A stretch of DNA of 64,000 nt from Pollenia angustigena (GCA_930367215.1 OV884056.1:196085310-196149309), one strand, 5' to 3'; numbered from the stretch's first letter, positions 10,906 through 22,870 are shown. Notes: a model not told the origin generated them from the letters alone. A program made the numbers and translations.

Positions 10906-12355
10906 TTTACAATAATTTTCAGTGTTTTTATCAAGAATAAAAATTGGGAATTAAGCACGACAAACTAAATCTTGTGAATAAAAAATTTTGTATTCCCAAA
11001 AATTACTTTCATAATAAATAAAAAAAATTCAAATTTTGGACAAAAACTAAACAAATCTATTTTCGCACTTTTTATGCAAAATCTCTTCAATGAATGTTAC
11101 AAATGCTAATGAAATTTAAAATTGTTTAAAAATTATATTGTTGTTTTATATCTAGACATAGTTTCCTTAGATATAGCCAACTATTAGAAACTGATTTTAA
11201 CATTGAACAAAACATTTTTAAATAAAATTGGTTAAGCTTTTAAAAAACTCCTCCTTTTATAAACGTCACTGTATTTTCCATATTTATTTTTTCATATTTC
11301 TGTTCTGAACTGCAACTGCATTAAAAGCAACAGTAATAAATAGATGAGAAATAAATAAAGAAATGAAAAGACCCCATGGAAAAGTCTATAAATTTCAGCT
11401 CGGTTACATTTTTATTATAATCTTTTATTCAACTGTGGAACTGTTTTTTTTTTTATTTTACTTCTTTTGCAATTTTTTTTCGTTAACACTTTTCTTCATT
11501 CTCACTAAACTCTTGCAGTTCTATGCCATTCATCCATTCATTACATGCAGTCAGTCAGTCAGTCATCCAACCAGCCAGTCAACCATTCAGCCACACAGTT
11601 TTTAATAGTTAACAGACTTTGTGGCAACACAGACGCACAAACACACACTCATCTACAGATATTGTAGAGCTTGAGTGCAAATGCATTAGAATGGGTTAAA
11701 TGTACCGCTGTTGCAAATGCACATTTGAACTGTATTTGTGCGCATTTACGTACACGGATGTGAAAGTGTTCATATGTTTTGCCACAAAATAATAAAAAGC
11801 TCACACTGCAACAATAATAATAATTTTTTGTTTTAAGTTGAGTTGTTGAATCGTTTAAATGTTCGCCACCTTTTTTCGTTAACACCAGGTTTTTTTTCTT
11901 CTTAATTTTTTTTTTTTTTTTAATTTTTTGTTGCGAAGGTTTGAACTAAATGTTGCCGTGCAACAAATACAAATGATTTTTAATAGAATGTAAAAATAAT
12001 AATGAAAATGTGCAGAAAAAAAATGTCAAATAAAAAATTAAATGGTTTAGTCCCCAACACAGTCATAGTTGTTATGAATTTAAATTGTTGCTTGTTAATG
12101 TGTTTGTGGCCAGATTGCCCTAGATTAAGAATATAGTCAATGATTTGACAATATCGCCCAACATGGTTGCAAAGAAATAAATAAGGACTGAGATTATTTT
12201 AAAAATTTTAAAAGACTTTAGCAGTGAGCTGGATTTAACTGAGCGATGAACTTGTGCTAATAATTGCAACGCTGTCGCATTTAGGTCCCAAACATGTTTT
12301 ATACCGATTTGCTCAGAAACTTTTTCCTAGAAGGTTTATCGATCAGAGTACAAAT
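10906..12355. other. Non-coding, low-complexity, possibly host
   Basis: Contains a degenerate AGTC/CAGC run (11545-11600), T-rich tracts (11440-11470, 11880-11930) and no TE ends. The frames at 11363-11605 and 11649-11885 are low-complexity products. Confidence 0.45.
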
Positions 12356-12357
12356 TA

Positions 12358-12583
12358 TGGCAGTCGTGATCGAATGCTTTTGTGATTCGATAGCAACACG
12401 TCGGTTGATTATTTAATTGTCGTATGTCGTATGTAATTTATATCCACATACGACAATTAAATAACCAACCGACGAATTTTCTTTCAGTCGATACTAAACG
12501 TATAGTCATAATTTTTACAGTGTTGTGAAAACTCAAATAAATGCTTAACAACTCTAAAAAAATAATTTCGATCACGATTGCCA
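12358..12583. mobile_element. MITE with TA duplication and internal hairpin
   Basis: Inverted ends TGGCAGTCGTGATCGAA / TTCGATCACGATTGCCA, flanked by TA (12356-12357 and 12584-12585). Internally, ~12400-12428 (CGTCGGTTGATTATTTAATT) pairs with 12446-12474 around a ~17-nt loop, so the transcript would form a strong stem. 226 bp, no coding capacity. Confidence 0.8.
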
Positions 12584-12585
12584 TA

Positions 12586-13450
12586 AAAGCCTCCTGTCTG
12601 GATATTTTGCTATATATATTTAACTAATTATTTTAAAATCTCTCAAAAACAACTATGCCCAGTGAAAGTTGTGAGAGTTAATCTAAGTTTTAAACTCAAA
12701 AATTAAACAAATAATTTTTTTATAAAAAAATAGTTTTCATATCCTAACTTGAGGGAAACCAGTCCATATTGAGATAGTTCCCAAAAAATATGCAAAGAAC
12801 AGTCTCGCTTACATAAATATCACATACAAATTGATATTCCGGAAAATTTTCTTCTCAATTTCGGTTTTCGTGGAAAATTTTTCTGCAAAAACACATTCGA
12901 TGTTACCAAGGTCTTTTGGAGACTTTATAAATAAAAATAAAAAAAATTCTAAAGGCTTGAAAAACCACTATACTTTGATGTATTGTGGTTCCAAATTTTA
13001 AATTCTATGGAGAGGTTTTTTTTTTTTTTAAATTTTAGTAAAAATTGAGATTTTTGAAAAGGCTGCTCCTTACATCTTATTATACTTTGGAACGACGTAC
13101 TCGATTTTGTTATGCAATCCGTCAAAACATTTTAAATTACGCCAGATTTAAGTTTCTCTAATATCATTTTTTGATTTATTTTTGTTTTTTTTTTAAATTT
13201 ATAAATTAAAAAAATTCATACAAATTGAAATCAACAAAAACTTACAAGCGGATCAAAAACATAAAGTGGTTATTCAAGCCCACAGGCCAACAGCAAGGCC
13301 TGTGTAATAGGACCATAATTGATAAAAAAAATTATATGGGGTCCAATTGTAGTTTCTTAAATAAAATTCGCATTAATAATGGTATTGCTACAAAACTTTT
13401 ATTAAATTTTATTTAAAGGTTGACAATTTACTTCTCAATTTTCTGAATCC
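12586..13450. other. AT-rich stretch, nothing recognised
   Basis: The 63-codon frame at 13225-13416 shows no domain. No repeat structure supported. Confidence 0.4.
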
Positions 13451-14765
13451 TACACTCCTAGTTTATTTAAGAAATATTCCATTCAGTCATTTTTAAATAA
13501 ATAAACATTTAAAATTCCAAGCAAATTTATTTTTTACTGATTCTAACAGTTATTCAAAAAACTAAGTGCATATTAATACGGATTTGCAGTTGCAGTTAAT
13601 ATTGTCCGTTGATTGAGTTACATTCTTCTTTATGTAAAATTAAATAAAAATGTAATTTAAAGCAACGAAAAGTTCATTTAATTTTTACTGTCAAAAATTC
13701 AACCACGAATTCCGTAAAACCAAATGAATTTTCAGTTATCTTATATAAATTAATTGTCAAAAAATTAACTACATATTCCGTAAATACAAATAAATATGCA
13801 GTTATTTTATAAAATTTTACTGTCAAAATTTCAACGCCATATTCAGTAAAAACAATAAAATATTCAGTTATTTTATATAATTTAACTACCAAAAATTAAT
13901 TTTTACTTATCTATAAAAAATTAATTGCTTGTTTTGTGTAAGCACTTCCCATTTTCTATTTGTTAATATAATTTAGTTAAATACATCAAATTTTTAAAGG
14001 AAAATAATTGCGAAGCCATTAAACAACGTGGTCTGTACAACAAAAGTAAAACAAACTTGTGTATCAGGGTCAGGGTTGTCAGATGTGGCGATTTCTCGCC
14101 AAACGTGGCGATTTTCAAACATGTTTGGCGACCTAATTTTTGATTTGGCGACATGGCGATTTTTTGGCGATTTATAAAATAGTTCAAATCGCCAACTGGC
14201 TATTTTTGATGACCTATGAATATGTTTTGGAATTCGTTAAATTCAATAATATCATTTTATTTTTATAAATGAAATTTCAGGCAATCATATGTATGATTGG
14301 TATTTGAAGGTATGTTCAAATGGCCGATGAAGTTAATGAAAATCTTCTAGAAAAGTGTTTTTATATTTAAAATTGCGCTTGAAAAAATCAATAAATAGAA
14401 TTCCTTAAAACATTAATATGTTTTAAGTCTATAAACATTTTTACATTACGTATGTGGCAATTTATTATTACAGATAAAAAAATACGTTGTTGTTAGTGAT
14501 ATTTTAAAGATTTTTATGAATCCTAACATACCTTTGGACGTTTATGAAACACAATGGAAAAAATAAGCGTTGGTAAATTGGAAAGATAACTTAATAAGTT
14601 TAGGAAAACATTTTAAAGCTACAAGGATACGGCAGGGACGTACAATTTCAAGGACTTTACTTTGGCTGTCCTTTACATGCGGTAATTACAACTTGTAATG
14701 CCTGTGTTGAAACTATGAACTCCACTAAAGCTCGCCTTCGAATTAGAATGCAATACGAACTTCTA

Positions 14766-15898
14766 CACGCAAAGAAAAAACATGGTTGTGGTAAACATAT
14801 TCTAAGAGCAACATATTATGATAAGAATTATGATTGTAGTCACCATATTAAGATTATTATTGAATCATATTATGGCTAAATATACTCGTAATATGTCATC
14901 ATATTATTTTTCCCTTAATCATATTATTATTCTGTTGATCATACTAAGTTAAGAAGTAATCAAATTATTGTCATGTTAATCATAATAAGCTAAGAAATTA
15001 ATCATATTATTGTCATGTTAATCATAATAAGCTAAGAAGTAATCATATTATCATCATGATAATCATAATAAATTTAGAAGCAATCATATTATGATACAGC
15101 ACCTTTCATAGCTGTCATAAAAATACAAAATAAATTTAAATATTTTTGCATCGATTTTTTATTTTGTGGCTTTTTACAATTTTTCTTAATGTTAATCAAA
15201 TAGCGGAGTTCAACATAAGGCTTGCAAAAGAGCAAATTAAAAATCTGTGGTTTTCATGGGCAACCGCGTGTGTCCATTTTTTCGATTTTAAGATGTTGAT
15301 GAAATATCGTAACACTTTTATAAAATATAACGAAATCTCTGTGTGTTTTGTTGTTGTATTTTACAAAACAACTTTGATATTTTGCATTTGCACTATTACA
15401 TCACTAATACTTGAATGAACTCCGCTAATATTTTAATTTTTTAATTTCTTGTTTAGACTTGTTTTTTTTATGGAATTTTATCTTTTAATTGTTTAACCGC
15501 ACACAAATAAAAAAAACGACACAACTTCTTCAAAATTATTTTACAAATGGCGCTAACATAATATGATTTGAGTAAAAATAGTTTGATTGCATCTTTAACA
15601 TAATATGATAAATGTATAGAAAGTTATCATGTTATGGCTATTAAATATCATGATATGGTTGTGAGAAATATACTATGTTTAGAAAGTTATCATAAGTAAG
15701 TTGTTAGAAACATAATTATTTTTCGGTCAACAATACTCAAATTCATAATTGCGATAAACATTGATATGTTTACAGTAACTATAATATTGTTGATATTAAA
15801 TAAAAATAACAATTATTTGTGTACGACAACAATATATTGTTACATTAAACATAGTGTTGTTGCCGTAACCATGCCCAACCATATTTTTTCTCTGCGTG
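14766..15898 (+). mobile_element. DNA element, CACGC family, copy 2
   Basis: Same ends as copy 1 (CACGCAAAGAAAAA / TTTTTTCTCTGCGTG), same internal order, flanked by TA (14764-14765 and 15899-15900). Inserted in the hAT at 14071-16403. The interruption splits a recognisable hAT coding motif, which fixes the boundaries. It is the innermost and youngest layer of a three-level nest. Confidence 0.9.
15146..15418 (+). CDS. Uncharacterised 90-residue frame in CACGC element, copy 2
   Basis: Same length and start (MHRFFILWLFTIFLN) as the frame at 7113-7385. Nine substitutions, no indel, same stop. Hydrophobic N- and C-terminal stretches are retained. No known domain. See the copy 1 entry for the reasons to doubt that it is translated. 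Confidence 0.2.
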   Translation: MHRFFILWLFTIFLNVNQIAEFNIRLAKEQIKNLWFSWATACVHFFDFKMLMKYRNTFIKYNEISVCFVVVFYKTTLIFCICTITSLILE

Positions 15899-17272
15899 TA
15901 GACGCGTTATTAGGAGTTATAAGTTATATGAATGGGAATAGTACATGTTGCTCTGCTTTTGTACTTTCGTTGAATAAATGTAATACCCTCACAGTGTATT
16001 CCAAATAAGAAGACAAATAGCGAGTGTTGCCGGTGAAGCATTTAGATATACAAAAAAAGTGCAACTATTTCTAATATTTGTTTAGTACTAACCGCAAATA
16101 TTCTTTATTTGTTGGTTTAAGTAGACTACTATAAATTATTTTATAGTAAACATCGTACCTTTTTTGTGTTTACTAACTATTTTTATTAAACAAAATATAT
16201 ATTCTGGCGACTTTTTTTGAATTTTTGGCGTATTTTAGCGATACGGAACTAATTTATTTTTTAGGATTTATAAAAAATATTTTTAATAATTTAAAAAAAT
16301 ATGTATTTTATTGTCAAAAACTTGTAAACAAACGCTTTGGCGATTTTGGCGATTTTTCACATTGAATTTGGCGGAAAAGGTCAAAATCAATCTGACAACC
16401 CTGATTCAGGGTAAGTAAATAATAATATTCTCCCTCTTTCGCTTATAAGAAAAACAGGCGGACAGGTGTCTGTCTGGTATTTTTTAGAAATTCGGCTCTT
16501 TTGTCGAGTAAACGAAAATTTAATGAAATAACTGAATATTTTATTGTTTTTACTGAATATGGGGTCAATTTTTTGACAGTAAAATTTTAAAAAATAACTG
16601 AATATTTAATTGTTTTTACTGAATATGGTGTTGAATTTTTGACAGAAAAATTTTACAAAATAACTGAATATTTATTTGATTTTACGGAATATGGTGTTGA
16701 ATTTTTGACCGTAAAAATTAAATGAACTTTTTGATAAAAATAAATGAAAAATAAGTAGACCGGTTTTTAATTGAAGTTTCATTTATTTTATATAACAATT
16801 TCAGTTAATTTTACGTACAGAATATTGTGAGTGTAGTAAAATTATATGTTATTCAGTCTGTGGAAAACACACTGTCTTCCAAAACGCTTGACTAACATAA
16901 TGTGAATAACTTCCAGTTCACCTTAACGATTTTGGAATGAAATCCAGCCAAATCGGTTTAATAAAAATAGTTATAAATAGGGATGCGATTTCCATGCAAA
17001 TGCATTTTTTTGTCGTTTGTCTAAGATCGATGTCGACCAATTATCTTTCCGAATCATTAAATTTTCGTTAAAATGGCATCGATTTGTTTTTGCATATTGT
17101 TGCATATTTTGGTGAAAATGCCTATTTTTGCATATTTTGGTTTTAAATGCATATTTTTGCATTTTTTTAAATTTTTGAGTGATATATTTTTTAAATTTCC
17201 ATATAAAAAAATGTTCTTCAAAAAATTTCATAATTCTATACAAAAAAAAAATTCTTCCAAAAAAAATTTTAA

Positions 17273-17372
17273 AAATACATAACTGAAATTTAGCTCATAG
17301 AATAAATTCGAAAAATTAAAAATGTTGAATATAATATAAAGTAACCTTCGGAATGAAGTAATTCCCAGTTTC
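17273..17372 (+). repeat. Single dispersed copy of part of the 382-bp satellite monomer
   Basis: From AAAATACATAACTGAAATTT through CCTTCGGAATGAAG to AATTCCCAGTTTC it matches each satellite monomer (for example 43111-43207) with about four differences in 100 by eye. Homology stops just after AATTCCCAGTTTC. It lies inside the hAT element, ahead of its transposase remnant. Confidence 0.9.
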
Positions 17373-17452
17373 AATTTTAAAAATAAATAAATTAATTTTT
17401 TTGGAGCTCTGCTTAAAAAACAAGATTTCGACAAAAGATCCATTAATTTTTA

Positions 17453-17870
17453 ACTGATGCACCACCTTACATGGTTAAGACTGCCAATTTTCCTAAAACA
17501 ATTTATCCAAAACTGTTACATGTAACTTGTTTGGCACATGGGTTACACCGAGTTGCAGAGCAAATTAGAAGCCAATTCGTTTATATTGATTTATTGATTT
17601 GATACGGGAAAAATATTTTTAAAGACTCCTTCAAATTTTTAATGAAATGTATCCCTTGGTAGTACAGTTACCACAGCAGCAAGTATTAACAAGACGGGGA
17701 ACCTAGCTAGATGCTTCAGAATACTATTCGAAAAACTTTGAGCAATTTAAGAATGTTATTGAAGAACTTGTTGCTAAAAGAAATATCATATTTAAATATC
17801 ATCAAAAGTCAATTAGCATTTGTTTTTCCAACTTTACATAAATGGGAGAAGAATAACTTATTATGAAGGA
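17453..17870 (+). pseudogene. hAT transposase remnant
   Basis: The clearest stretch reads TDAPPYMVK, then [18 protein letters not shown], strongly reminiscent of hAT transposases found in insects (the [14 protein letters not shown] block). After ~17605 a stop and frameshifts follow, but KDSFKFLMKCIP and LVAKRNIIFKYHQKS can still be read in other frames. Only the middle of the protein is left: the zinc-finger N-terminus and C-terminal dimerisation domain are not recognised. It matches the 8-bp duplication and CAG/TAG-type ends of its host element. Inactive. Confidence 0.8.
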
Positions 17871-18328
17871 TTTAGTTCACTTGATATTCAACTCAAATTA
17901 ATTGATAAAATTAACAATGTGAAAGGAAGGAATAGTCCGCCAAATAAAAAAATCCAAAATGTTTTGCAAAAATAAAACAAAGTTCAACTATTTTTGATCT
18001 GTAATCAAATGTGGAATCTGAATTAGAAAATTAATATTCTCCAAATGAATTGGCATCTTTAAGTGCATTGTGCAAACAAAAATTTAAATTATGTAGTTTT
18101 AAAAAATATTTTACCTATGAATAACAATAGAATAAAAACAACAGTAAAACTTGTTTTTTTTTTTTGTTTTAAATAAAATTAAAAAAGCAAAAGCTTTCTT
18201 ATTGAAAATGTTCCAGTTTTAGTGCATATTTTTTATTTTTTTAATGCATATTTTGAAGTTCATAGTGCATATTTAATGCGCATATTTTAAATTTTTTAGT
18301 GCATGAAAATCTCATCCCTAGTTATAAA

Positions 18329-19632
18329 TATTTATTATGAGTACTAACATGGAAAGAACTATTTACCACCAGAAAATATGGCTTACACCAAGAAAATTTT
18401 TCATGATCTCATTCAAGCCAAAATATACTTATTCTTAGTATATCTGTGGCTTGATTTAAGCAAAATGTATCTTTATTTAAGAAAATTTTACTAAATACGA
18501 ACAAAATAAGTTAAAATCAAGAAATGATTTTGGATTTTCTTGTTTTAAGAAACGAAATTGATTACTTTAGAAACTAATCTTCTTTCCTTGTACCCAGTGG
18601 TTATAGACGTAGGGATTTTCTTAAAAAAAATGGGGTTAGGAAAAAAAGGACAGATTTTTTTAAATCAGTAAAATGTAGGGACTTTTGAGTCATTTTGGAA
18701 AACTGCATACATTTGGAAACTTTTTTGATTTGTGAAAGTATACTAATAACATTGTTAATACGGCAAGATTACAAATTGTTAGATTTCTTTCAGTCATCGC
18801 TTGCCGTCACGTCAGCGTTGATTTTAACGTAAGTTTATGATAATCTGTTTTACAAAAATGGATATCTTTTGAACTAAATTTTACAGAGCAAGAAATAGGA
18901 AATTTGTAAAAGATGGACATCAAAAAGTTTTGGAGTAAAGTGATCAAAATGAAAATTAAATTTTCCCCCTTTAGCCGAAACTAGCTATCTTTGATTTATG
19001 ACTGTCATATGCCAATAAAGATAGCGAAAGGACTTGTTCTACCTTTACTGATGCACACACTATGAATTCGCACTAAGTCACAAAATGCTATCTTCAATTT
19101 GCATTGTCAGCTGTTTTTTACAAGACGAATGTAAAAATTGTTATTTATGGGGCAATCCAAGTCAAATCAGACAGTTTGAAGAAACAATTTTTTTGATCTT
19201 TTTTTATTTTCCTCTGTGTTGATGTTCCTCAACAGCACAATTCAGCAAATTTTCAGATTTTTTTGGCTTATGGTTACAGAGATATCAAATATTAACAAAA
19301 TCGCGTTATAAGAAAACGATGTCAAAATTAACACGCATAATGTTTTCAATATTAGTCCTAATGAAATATTTATTTTTTGTATTTATTCTTTTTTTGTCTA
19401 CTATCCAATAAAAAGTAGAATAAAACTTTGCACAGTGGGCTTGGCTTTTTTTCCACAAATTAAGACCCATTTGGTTGTGGGATTCAAATAAATACAATTT
19501 TTTCTGATTTTTTGAAGTTTGTTAAAACAAATTTTCGATTAAACCACTGTGAAAAATTTTCTAGGATTCCGCAGGACATATTTTCAATACTCATTCATTA
19601 ATTTTGTTATTTGCATTGGCTATGTGTTAATA
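18329..19632. other. AT-rich stretch, repeat-like but unassigned
   Basis: Contains runs such as GTTACAGAGATATC (~19273) common in decayed fly repeats, but no paired ends. The frame at 19306-19497 has no domain. Confidence 0.4.
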
Positions 19633-20054
19633 GTCATAAACAGGAAAACCATAAATATGCAATTGCATGTTTTTTCTGGTGCGACCAATGAAGGCAGAAA
19701 CAATATATTTATCCGTTTTAGAGGTTTTTATGAATTTTGGCATCGATTTGTTAGTGCATATTTTTGCATATTTTACCGTTTGCAGCATTTTTTTTTTTTT
19801 TGCATAATTCAGTTAAAAGATCTTTTTTGCAGCATTTTTTAAGTTTATAGCGGATATTTTGCCTTTTTACGGCATATTTTGATACATTTTAGGTTTTTTT
19901 TTGGTGCCTATAAAAGATTTCGCAATAAATAAAAAAATAGTTTTTGCGAAATTCTGTTTTAAATATCTATGTATATGTTACCCAAAGTGTTGCTTTAATT
20001 TCTCCAACACTTTTTAAATAGATCTAACGATGTTTATCCGTCCGTCTAGCTGGT

Positions 20055-20165
20055 TATCTGTCTATGTTAACCTTGTGCGCAAAGTACACATTGCAATCTT
20101 GTAGATAATTTAAGCAATTTTGGTAAATACATTTTAACTGTACTAAGGACGAAGTCTATGTAAAT
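20055..20165 (+). repeat. Dispersed fly-type repeat, left part
   Basis: TATGTTAACCTTGTGCGCAA through AGGACGAAGTCTATG. Related fragments are at 22605-22675 and, reversed, ~27060-27170. The right part continues after the nested hAT at 21920 (GATAATCGGTCTACAATTTC). Confidence 0.65.
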
Positions 20166-21911
20166 CAGGTTTGCCGTTTGAGAAATTTTTATCCGGCCAA
20201 AATTGTCTGCAAAACCTACCAAAATCTCTTGAAACCGACCAAATTTTTGAAATATTTAAAAACAATTATATCGTCTTAAAAATGCAAAAAGGCCTATCAT
20301 AATTTTTAAAAAAATTTCAGTAATTAGTATTGTGGTTATTTTGTTGAACTATTTATGGTTTTTAATCCAAATTTTTAATATTTTTAATAAGGCTTAATTA
20401 AGTTCATTAATTTAATTTTTCATTAAATTATTTCTATGTAGAAAGGAATTTTACAACATGAAAATTAATTAAAATTGTTATTGATAATCTTTCATTCTTG
20501 ACGTGGCTGGGGCTCGAACCCCGGCCGGCAGGTTACCATGACATGTTTCGATTGCAACCACTCAATCTCCTCAGATGGATTTGCCGTCTTACACTCGCAG
20601 CCATCGACGACTGCTGACGTCAATAGTCAAACATCAATCCTTAAACCAAATTGTATTCTGACATTTCTAACAAAATTTCAGTAACGATACGACTGAGATT
20701 ACAAAAACAATTTTTCAGGATAGTGTCAATCATGCGTAATGTGTTAACGGTATTAACCAGAAAACCCCGTTGTTATAATCACAATAGCTGCCTTTTTATT
20801 AAGTTATCTCTCTTTTTATTTTAAATGAACATAGGCTCTTTTTCATTTTATATGACGATACGTATGTTTATGTATTTTTGATAAAAAGTATAACTTTTAT
20901 TGGATAAAGCTATAAATCTACGTATTTTTTTTTTTTTGTAATTTGCAATTATAGTAAAAACAAAAACGTAAGCCAATGTTCACACCTATTAAATATTAAA
21001 CGTCCTACACGTAACCCCTAGTTTTATTAAAAGTTTATTTGCTGGTAACGATTAACTTTAATAAAATTTATATATACAAATTCATTTAATAACGATTATA
21101 AACTAGAATAATTCATTAATCGTATGCAATGACACATATAGACCTCTAAAAAAATATGAATCAAAATTTATTAACTTAAGTTTGCACAATTTAAAAAAAA
21201 AAAGTATTAAACTTTATAAGACATAGGCTGAGCTACGATACATCCTAAAACCTTGCAGACAACGAAAAAATGTATCAAAGAGTTTTACAATGCTACAGTA
21301 TCAAACCATCCCACTGTTCTACGATTCAACATCTTCCTTTAAGAAGTCCATCTTGTATAAGAAACACCTAATACAGAACAGAATTCCTTAAATTCTTTTA
21401 GGACTATGTGAAAAAAACTTTAAATATTACCACAAAGAACCTTACATTTAAAACGAAAACAAATTATACAATAATGTCTTTGTTCTACATGTAATTAAGC
21501 GAACGAAGTCTACGTTCGACATCGATGGATAGGCTATAAGCTTAGCAACAATTCCAATCATGGCGTAAGCGCCGTTTGTTTCCAATCCTATCAAATTTTG
21601 TATTGGAATATTGTTTGTTGATAAAAAGTTTTTTATAAGAAGAAAAATTTAAACGACATCTGACTTGGTAAGCTCGAATAAGATGACAAAACTATCCTTT
21701 ATAAAACTAACACCGTCAACCTCCTAACGTAATATCATTTCCATATCCATAGTTTCATCAACACTCAAAGAAAAATGTTTGTGTTTGGTAAAAAAAGCTA
21801 TGAGATTTGTAATTGTCTGCTATCCTACCAATTTTCTAAAACCGACCAAAATTGGGTTTGGCCTACCATCCGACCAAATTTGGTCGGAAAAGACCATGTT
21901 CGGCAACCCTG
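20166..21911. mobile_element. hAT-type element nested in the 19641-22270 hAT
   Basis: Ends CAGGTTTGCCG / CGGCAACCCTG, exact 8-bp duplication ATGTAAAT (20158-20165 and 21912-21919). Sub-terminal motifs CCGACCAAATTT occur on both sides (20238-20250 and 21871-21881). It interrupts a dispersed repeat whose halves can be matched across the insertion. The interior holds a SINE-bearing inverted-repeat element and no transposase I can read. Confidence 0.9.
20331..20670 (-). mobile_element. SINE-bearing inverted-repeat element, 3'-truncated copy
   Basis: Shares ~330 bp with 25521-25995. The tRNA-like part (on the minus strand) has a B-box-like GGTTCGAGCC (complement at 20511-20520) and an A-box region GATTGAGTGGTTGC. 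The left flank ATTAGTATTGTGGTTATTTT is the same sequence that forms the inverted right end of the 25.5-kb copy. Confidence 0.7.
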
Positions 21912-21919
21912 ATGTAAAT

Positions 21920-22060
21920 GGTGATAATCGGTCTACAATTTCACATATTCCCCGTAAAAACTTCTTTCCGAATAAGACTATTTGTGTCCGTTAACCATCT
22001 TATTATGTTGGTATTAAGATTTAATACGCCCCAAAAATCTCAAAAACTCGTCTGCAAATA
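21920..22060 (+). repeat. Dispersed fly-type repeat, right part
   Basis: GATAATCGGTCTACAATTTC through CCATCTTATTATGTTGGTAT. The last part recurs at 23735-23775. It continues the repeat at 20055-20165 once the hAT is ignored. Confidence 0.55.
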
Positions 22061-22278
22061 GTATGGTGTTTGGGCTTTACCGATTATAATTTAGGATTGT
22101 TTTTATTATATGGAACTGTTAATAAATTGTTGAATATTTTGTTTTAAAACTAGCAATTTTAAATTTTTTGGGGCATATTTTTAACAGTTTTCAGGGCATA
22201 TTTTTAAGTTTTCACTGCATATTTAATGCACATAAAACGCTTTTTTTAGAGTATATTTCTGGTTTCCCTGGTCATAAA

Positions 22279-22604
22279 GTAACTAAGAATTATTTTAATA
22301 CGTTTTTTTTGCCATTTGAGTTTTCATAAAATTTTAAAATTTATCACTTGTTAATAAAAACACAAATGAAAATCTTTTGTGCAGAATTTTGTTAATAGCT
22401 ATTGTTTGTTTTGCTATGTGATTTTGCTGCCATATTACACAGTGATAAAAACTAGGGTATGCAAAAGATTAACCATTGTTCGATGAATCGATTAATTGTG
22501 GGCGAATAACTTTTCGAATAATTTTAAATTGCTTATTTTGGATTAACGAATAATTCGAATAATATATGTCGATTAACCGATTAATTAGAATCTGAGAGGC
22601 TGTC
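22279..22604. other. AT-rich stretch, nothing recognised
   Basis: Contains clustered TCGATTAA / CGAATAA words (22485-22580) but no defined repeat. Confidence 0.35.
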
Positions 22605-22675
22605 CATGTAAACCTTGTGCGCAAAAAAAGTCACAATTTTGGAGATAATTTGATGAAATTTGGTACATATATATG
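22605..22675 (+). repeat. Dispersed fly-type repeat, second fragment
   Basis: CCATGTAAACCTTGTGCGCA, then TTTGGAGATAATTTGATGAA. Same family as 20055-20165. Confidence 0.65.
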
Positions 22676-22870
22676 TAAGCTGGTAGTGAGCTAGTCTATC
22701 AGCACCGAGGTTGCGCGATCGAATCCCACCAGAGACAGAAAAAAAATAAAACAAAGTAAAATAAAATAAGAAAAAATAGAAAAAAAAATAAAATAAAGTA
22801 AAATAAAATAAAATAAGAAAAAATAGAAAAAAAAATATTTTAAAAAAAATTATAAAAAAAAAAAATTTTT
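22676..22870 (+). mobile_element. tRNA-derived SINE with A-rich simple tail
   Basis: An A-box-like GCTGGTAGTGAGCTAG (22679-22694) and a B-box GATCGAATCCC (22717-22727) have tRNA-like spacing. They are followed by an AAAATAAAATAAG-type tail to ~22870. This is the layout of a pol III SINE. The target duplication was not identified. It differs in sequence from the SINE at 20.5 and 25.6 kb. Confidence 0.6.

Larger units (their letters stand above)
14699..15960 (+). pseudogene. hAT transposase C-terminal remnant, split by CACGC element
   Basis: 14699-14765 reads VETMNSTKARLRIRMQYELL. After the CACGC insertion the frame resumes at ~15901 with DALLGV. This N-S-T-K-x-R-L-R-x-R-M-x-x-E-x-L pattern resembles the C-terminal dimerisation (hATC) region of hAT transposases. 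The TA duplication and the element interrupt it between two leucine/aspartate codons. Upstream coding sequence is too decayed to follow. Assignment rests on a short motif plus the hAT ends around it. Confidence 0.55.
14071..16403 (+). mobile_element. hAT transposon nested in CACTC copy B
   Basis: Ends CAGGGTTGTCAGAT / ATCTGACAACCCTG begin with CAG as hAT ends do. The left flank ATCAGGGT (14063-14070) recurs on the right as ATTCAGGGT (16404-16412), an 8-bp duplication with one extra base. Copy A supplies the uninterrupted site (ACAGGGTAAC in reverse), confirming the insertion. Sub-terminal regions are rich in TGGCGATTT motifs. The interior is interrupted by CACGC copy 2. Confidence 0.88.
13453..16833 (-). 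mobile_element. CACTC-family element, copy B, carrying nested insertions
   Basis: Inverted relative to copy A. Left end CACTCCTAGTTTATTTAAG has lost part of the TIR; right end is AATATTGTGAGTG. A TA duplication flanks it (13451-13452 and 16834-16835). Sub-terminal repeats at ~13670-13900 and ~16515-16740 match copy A. The core is split at ~14070 and resumes at ~16404, where copy A is continuous; that gap is filled by a hAT. Without the insert the element would be ~1.05 kb, like copy A. Confidence 0.85.
16978..18320 (+). mobile_element. hAT transposon with TAGGGATG ends
   Basis: Ends TAGGGATGCGATTTCCATGC and, inverted, GCATGAAAATCTCATCCCTA. Exact 8-bp duplication GTTATAAA (16970-16977 and 18321-18328). 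Sub-terminal TGCATATTTTTGCAT repeats occur on both sides (17080-17165 and 18225-18305). Inside are a transposase remnant and the ~100 bp shared with the satellite at 43-48 kb. Confidence 0.92.
19641..22270. mobile_element. hAT-type element hosting a second hAT
   Basis: Inverted ends CAGGAAAACCATAAATATGC / GTATATTTCTGGTTTCCCTG and an exact 8-bp duplication GTCATAAA (19633-19640 and 22271-22278). Sub-terminal GCATATTTTTGCATA repeats near both ends (19755-19895 and 22165-22235), like the element at 16978. No transposase recognised. Much of the interior is a dispersed repeat split by another hAT. Confidence 0.88.

Noticed and set aside
20500..20580. Genuine tRNA gene
   Set aside because: A and B boxes are recognisable but the acceptor stem cannot be closed, and the same sequence with long shared flanks occurs at 25.6 kb. 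A tRNA-derived SINE explains it better.
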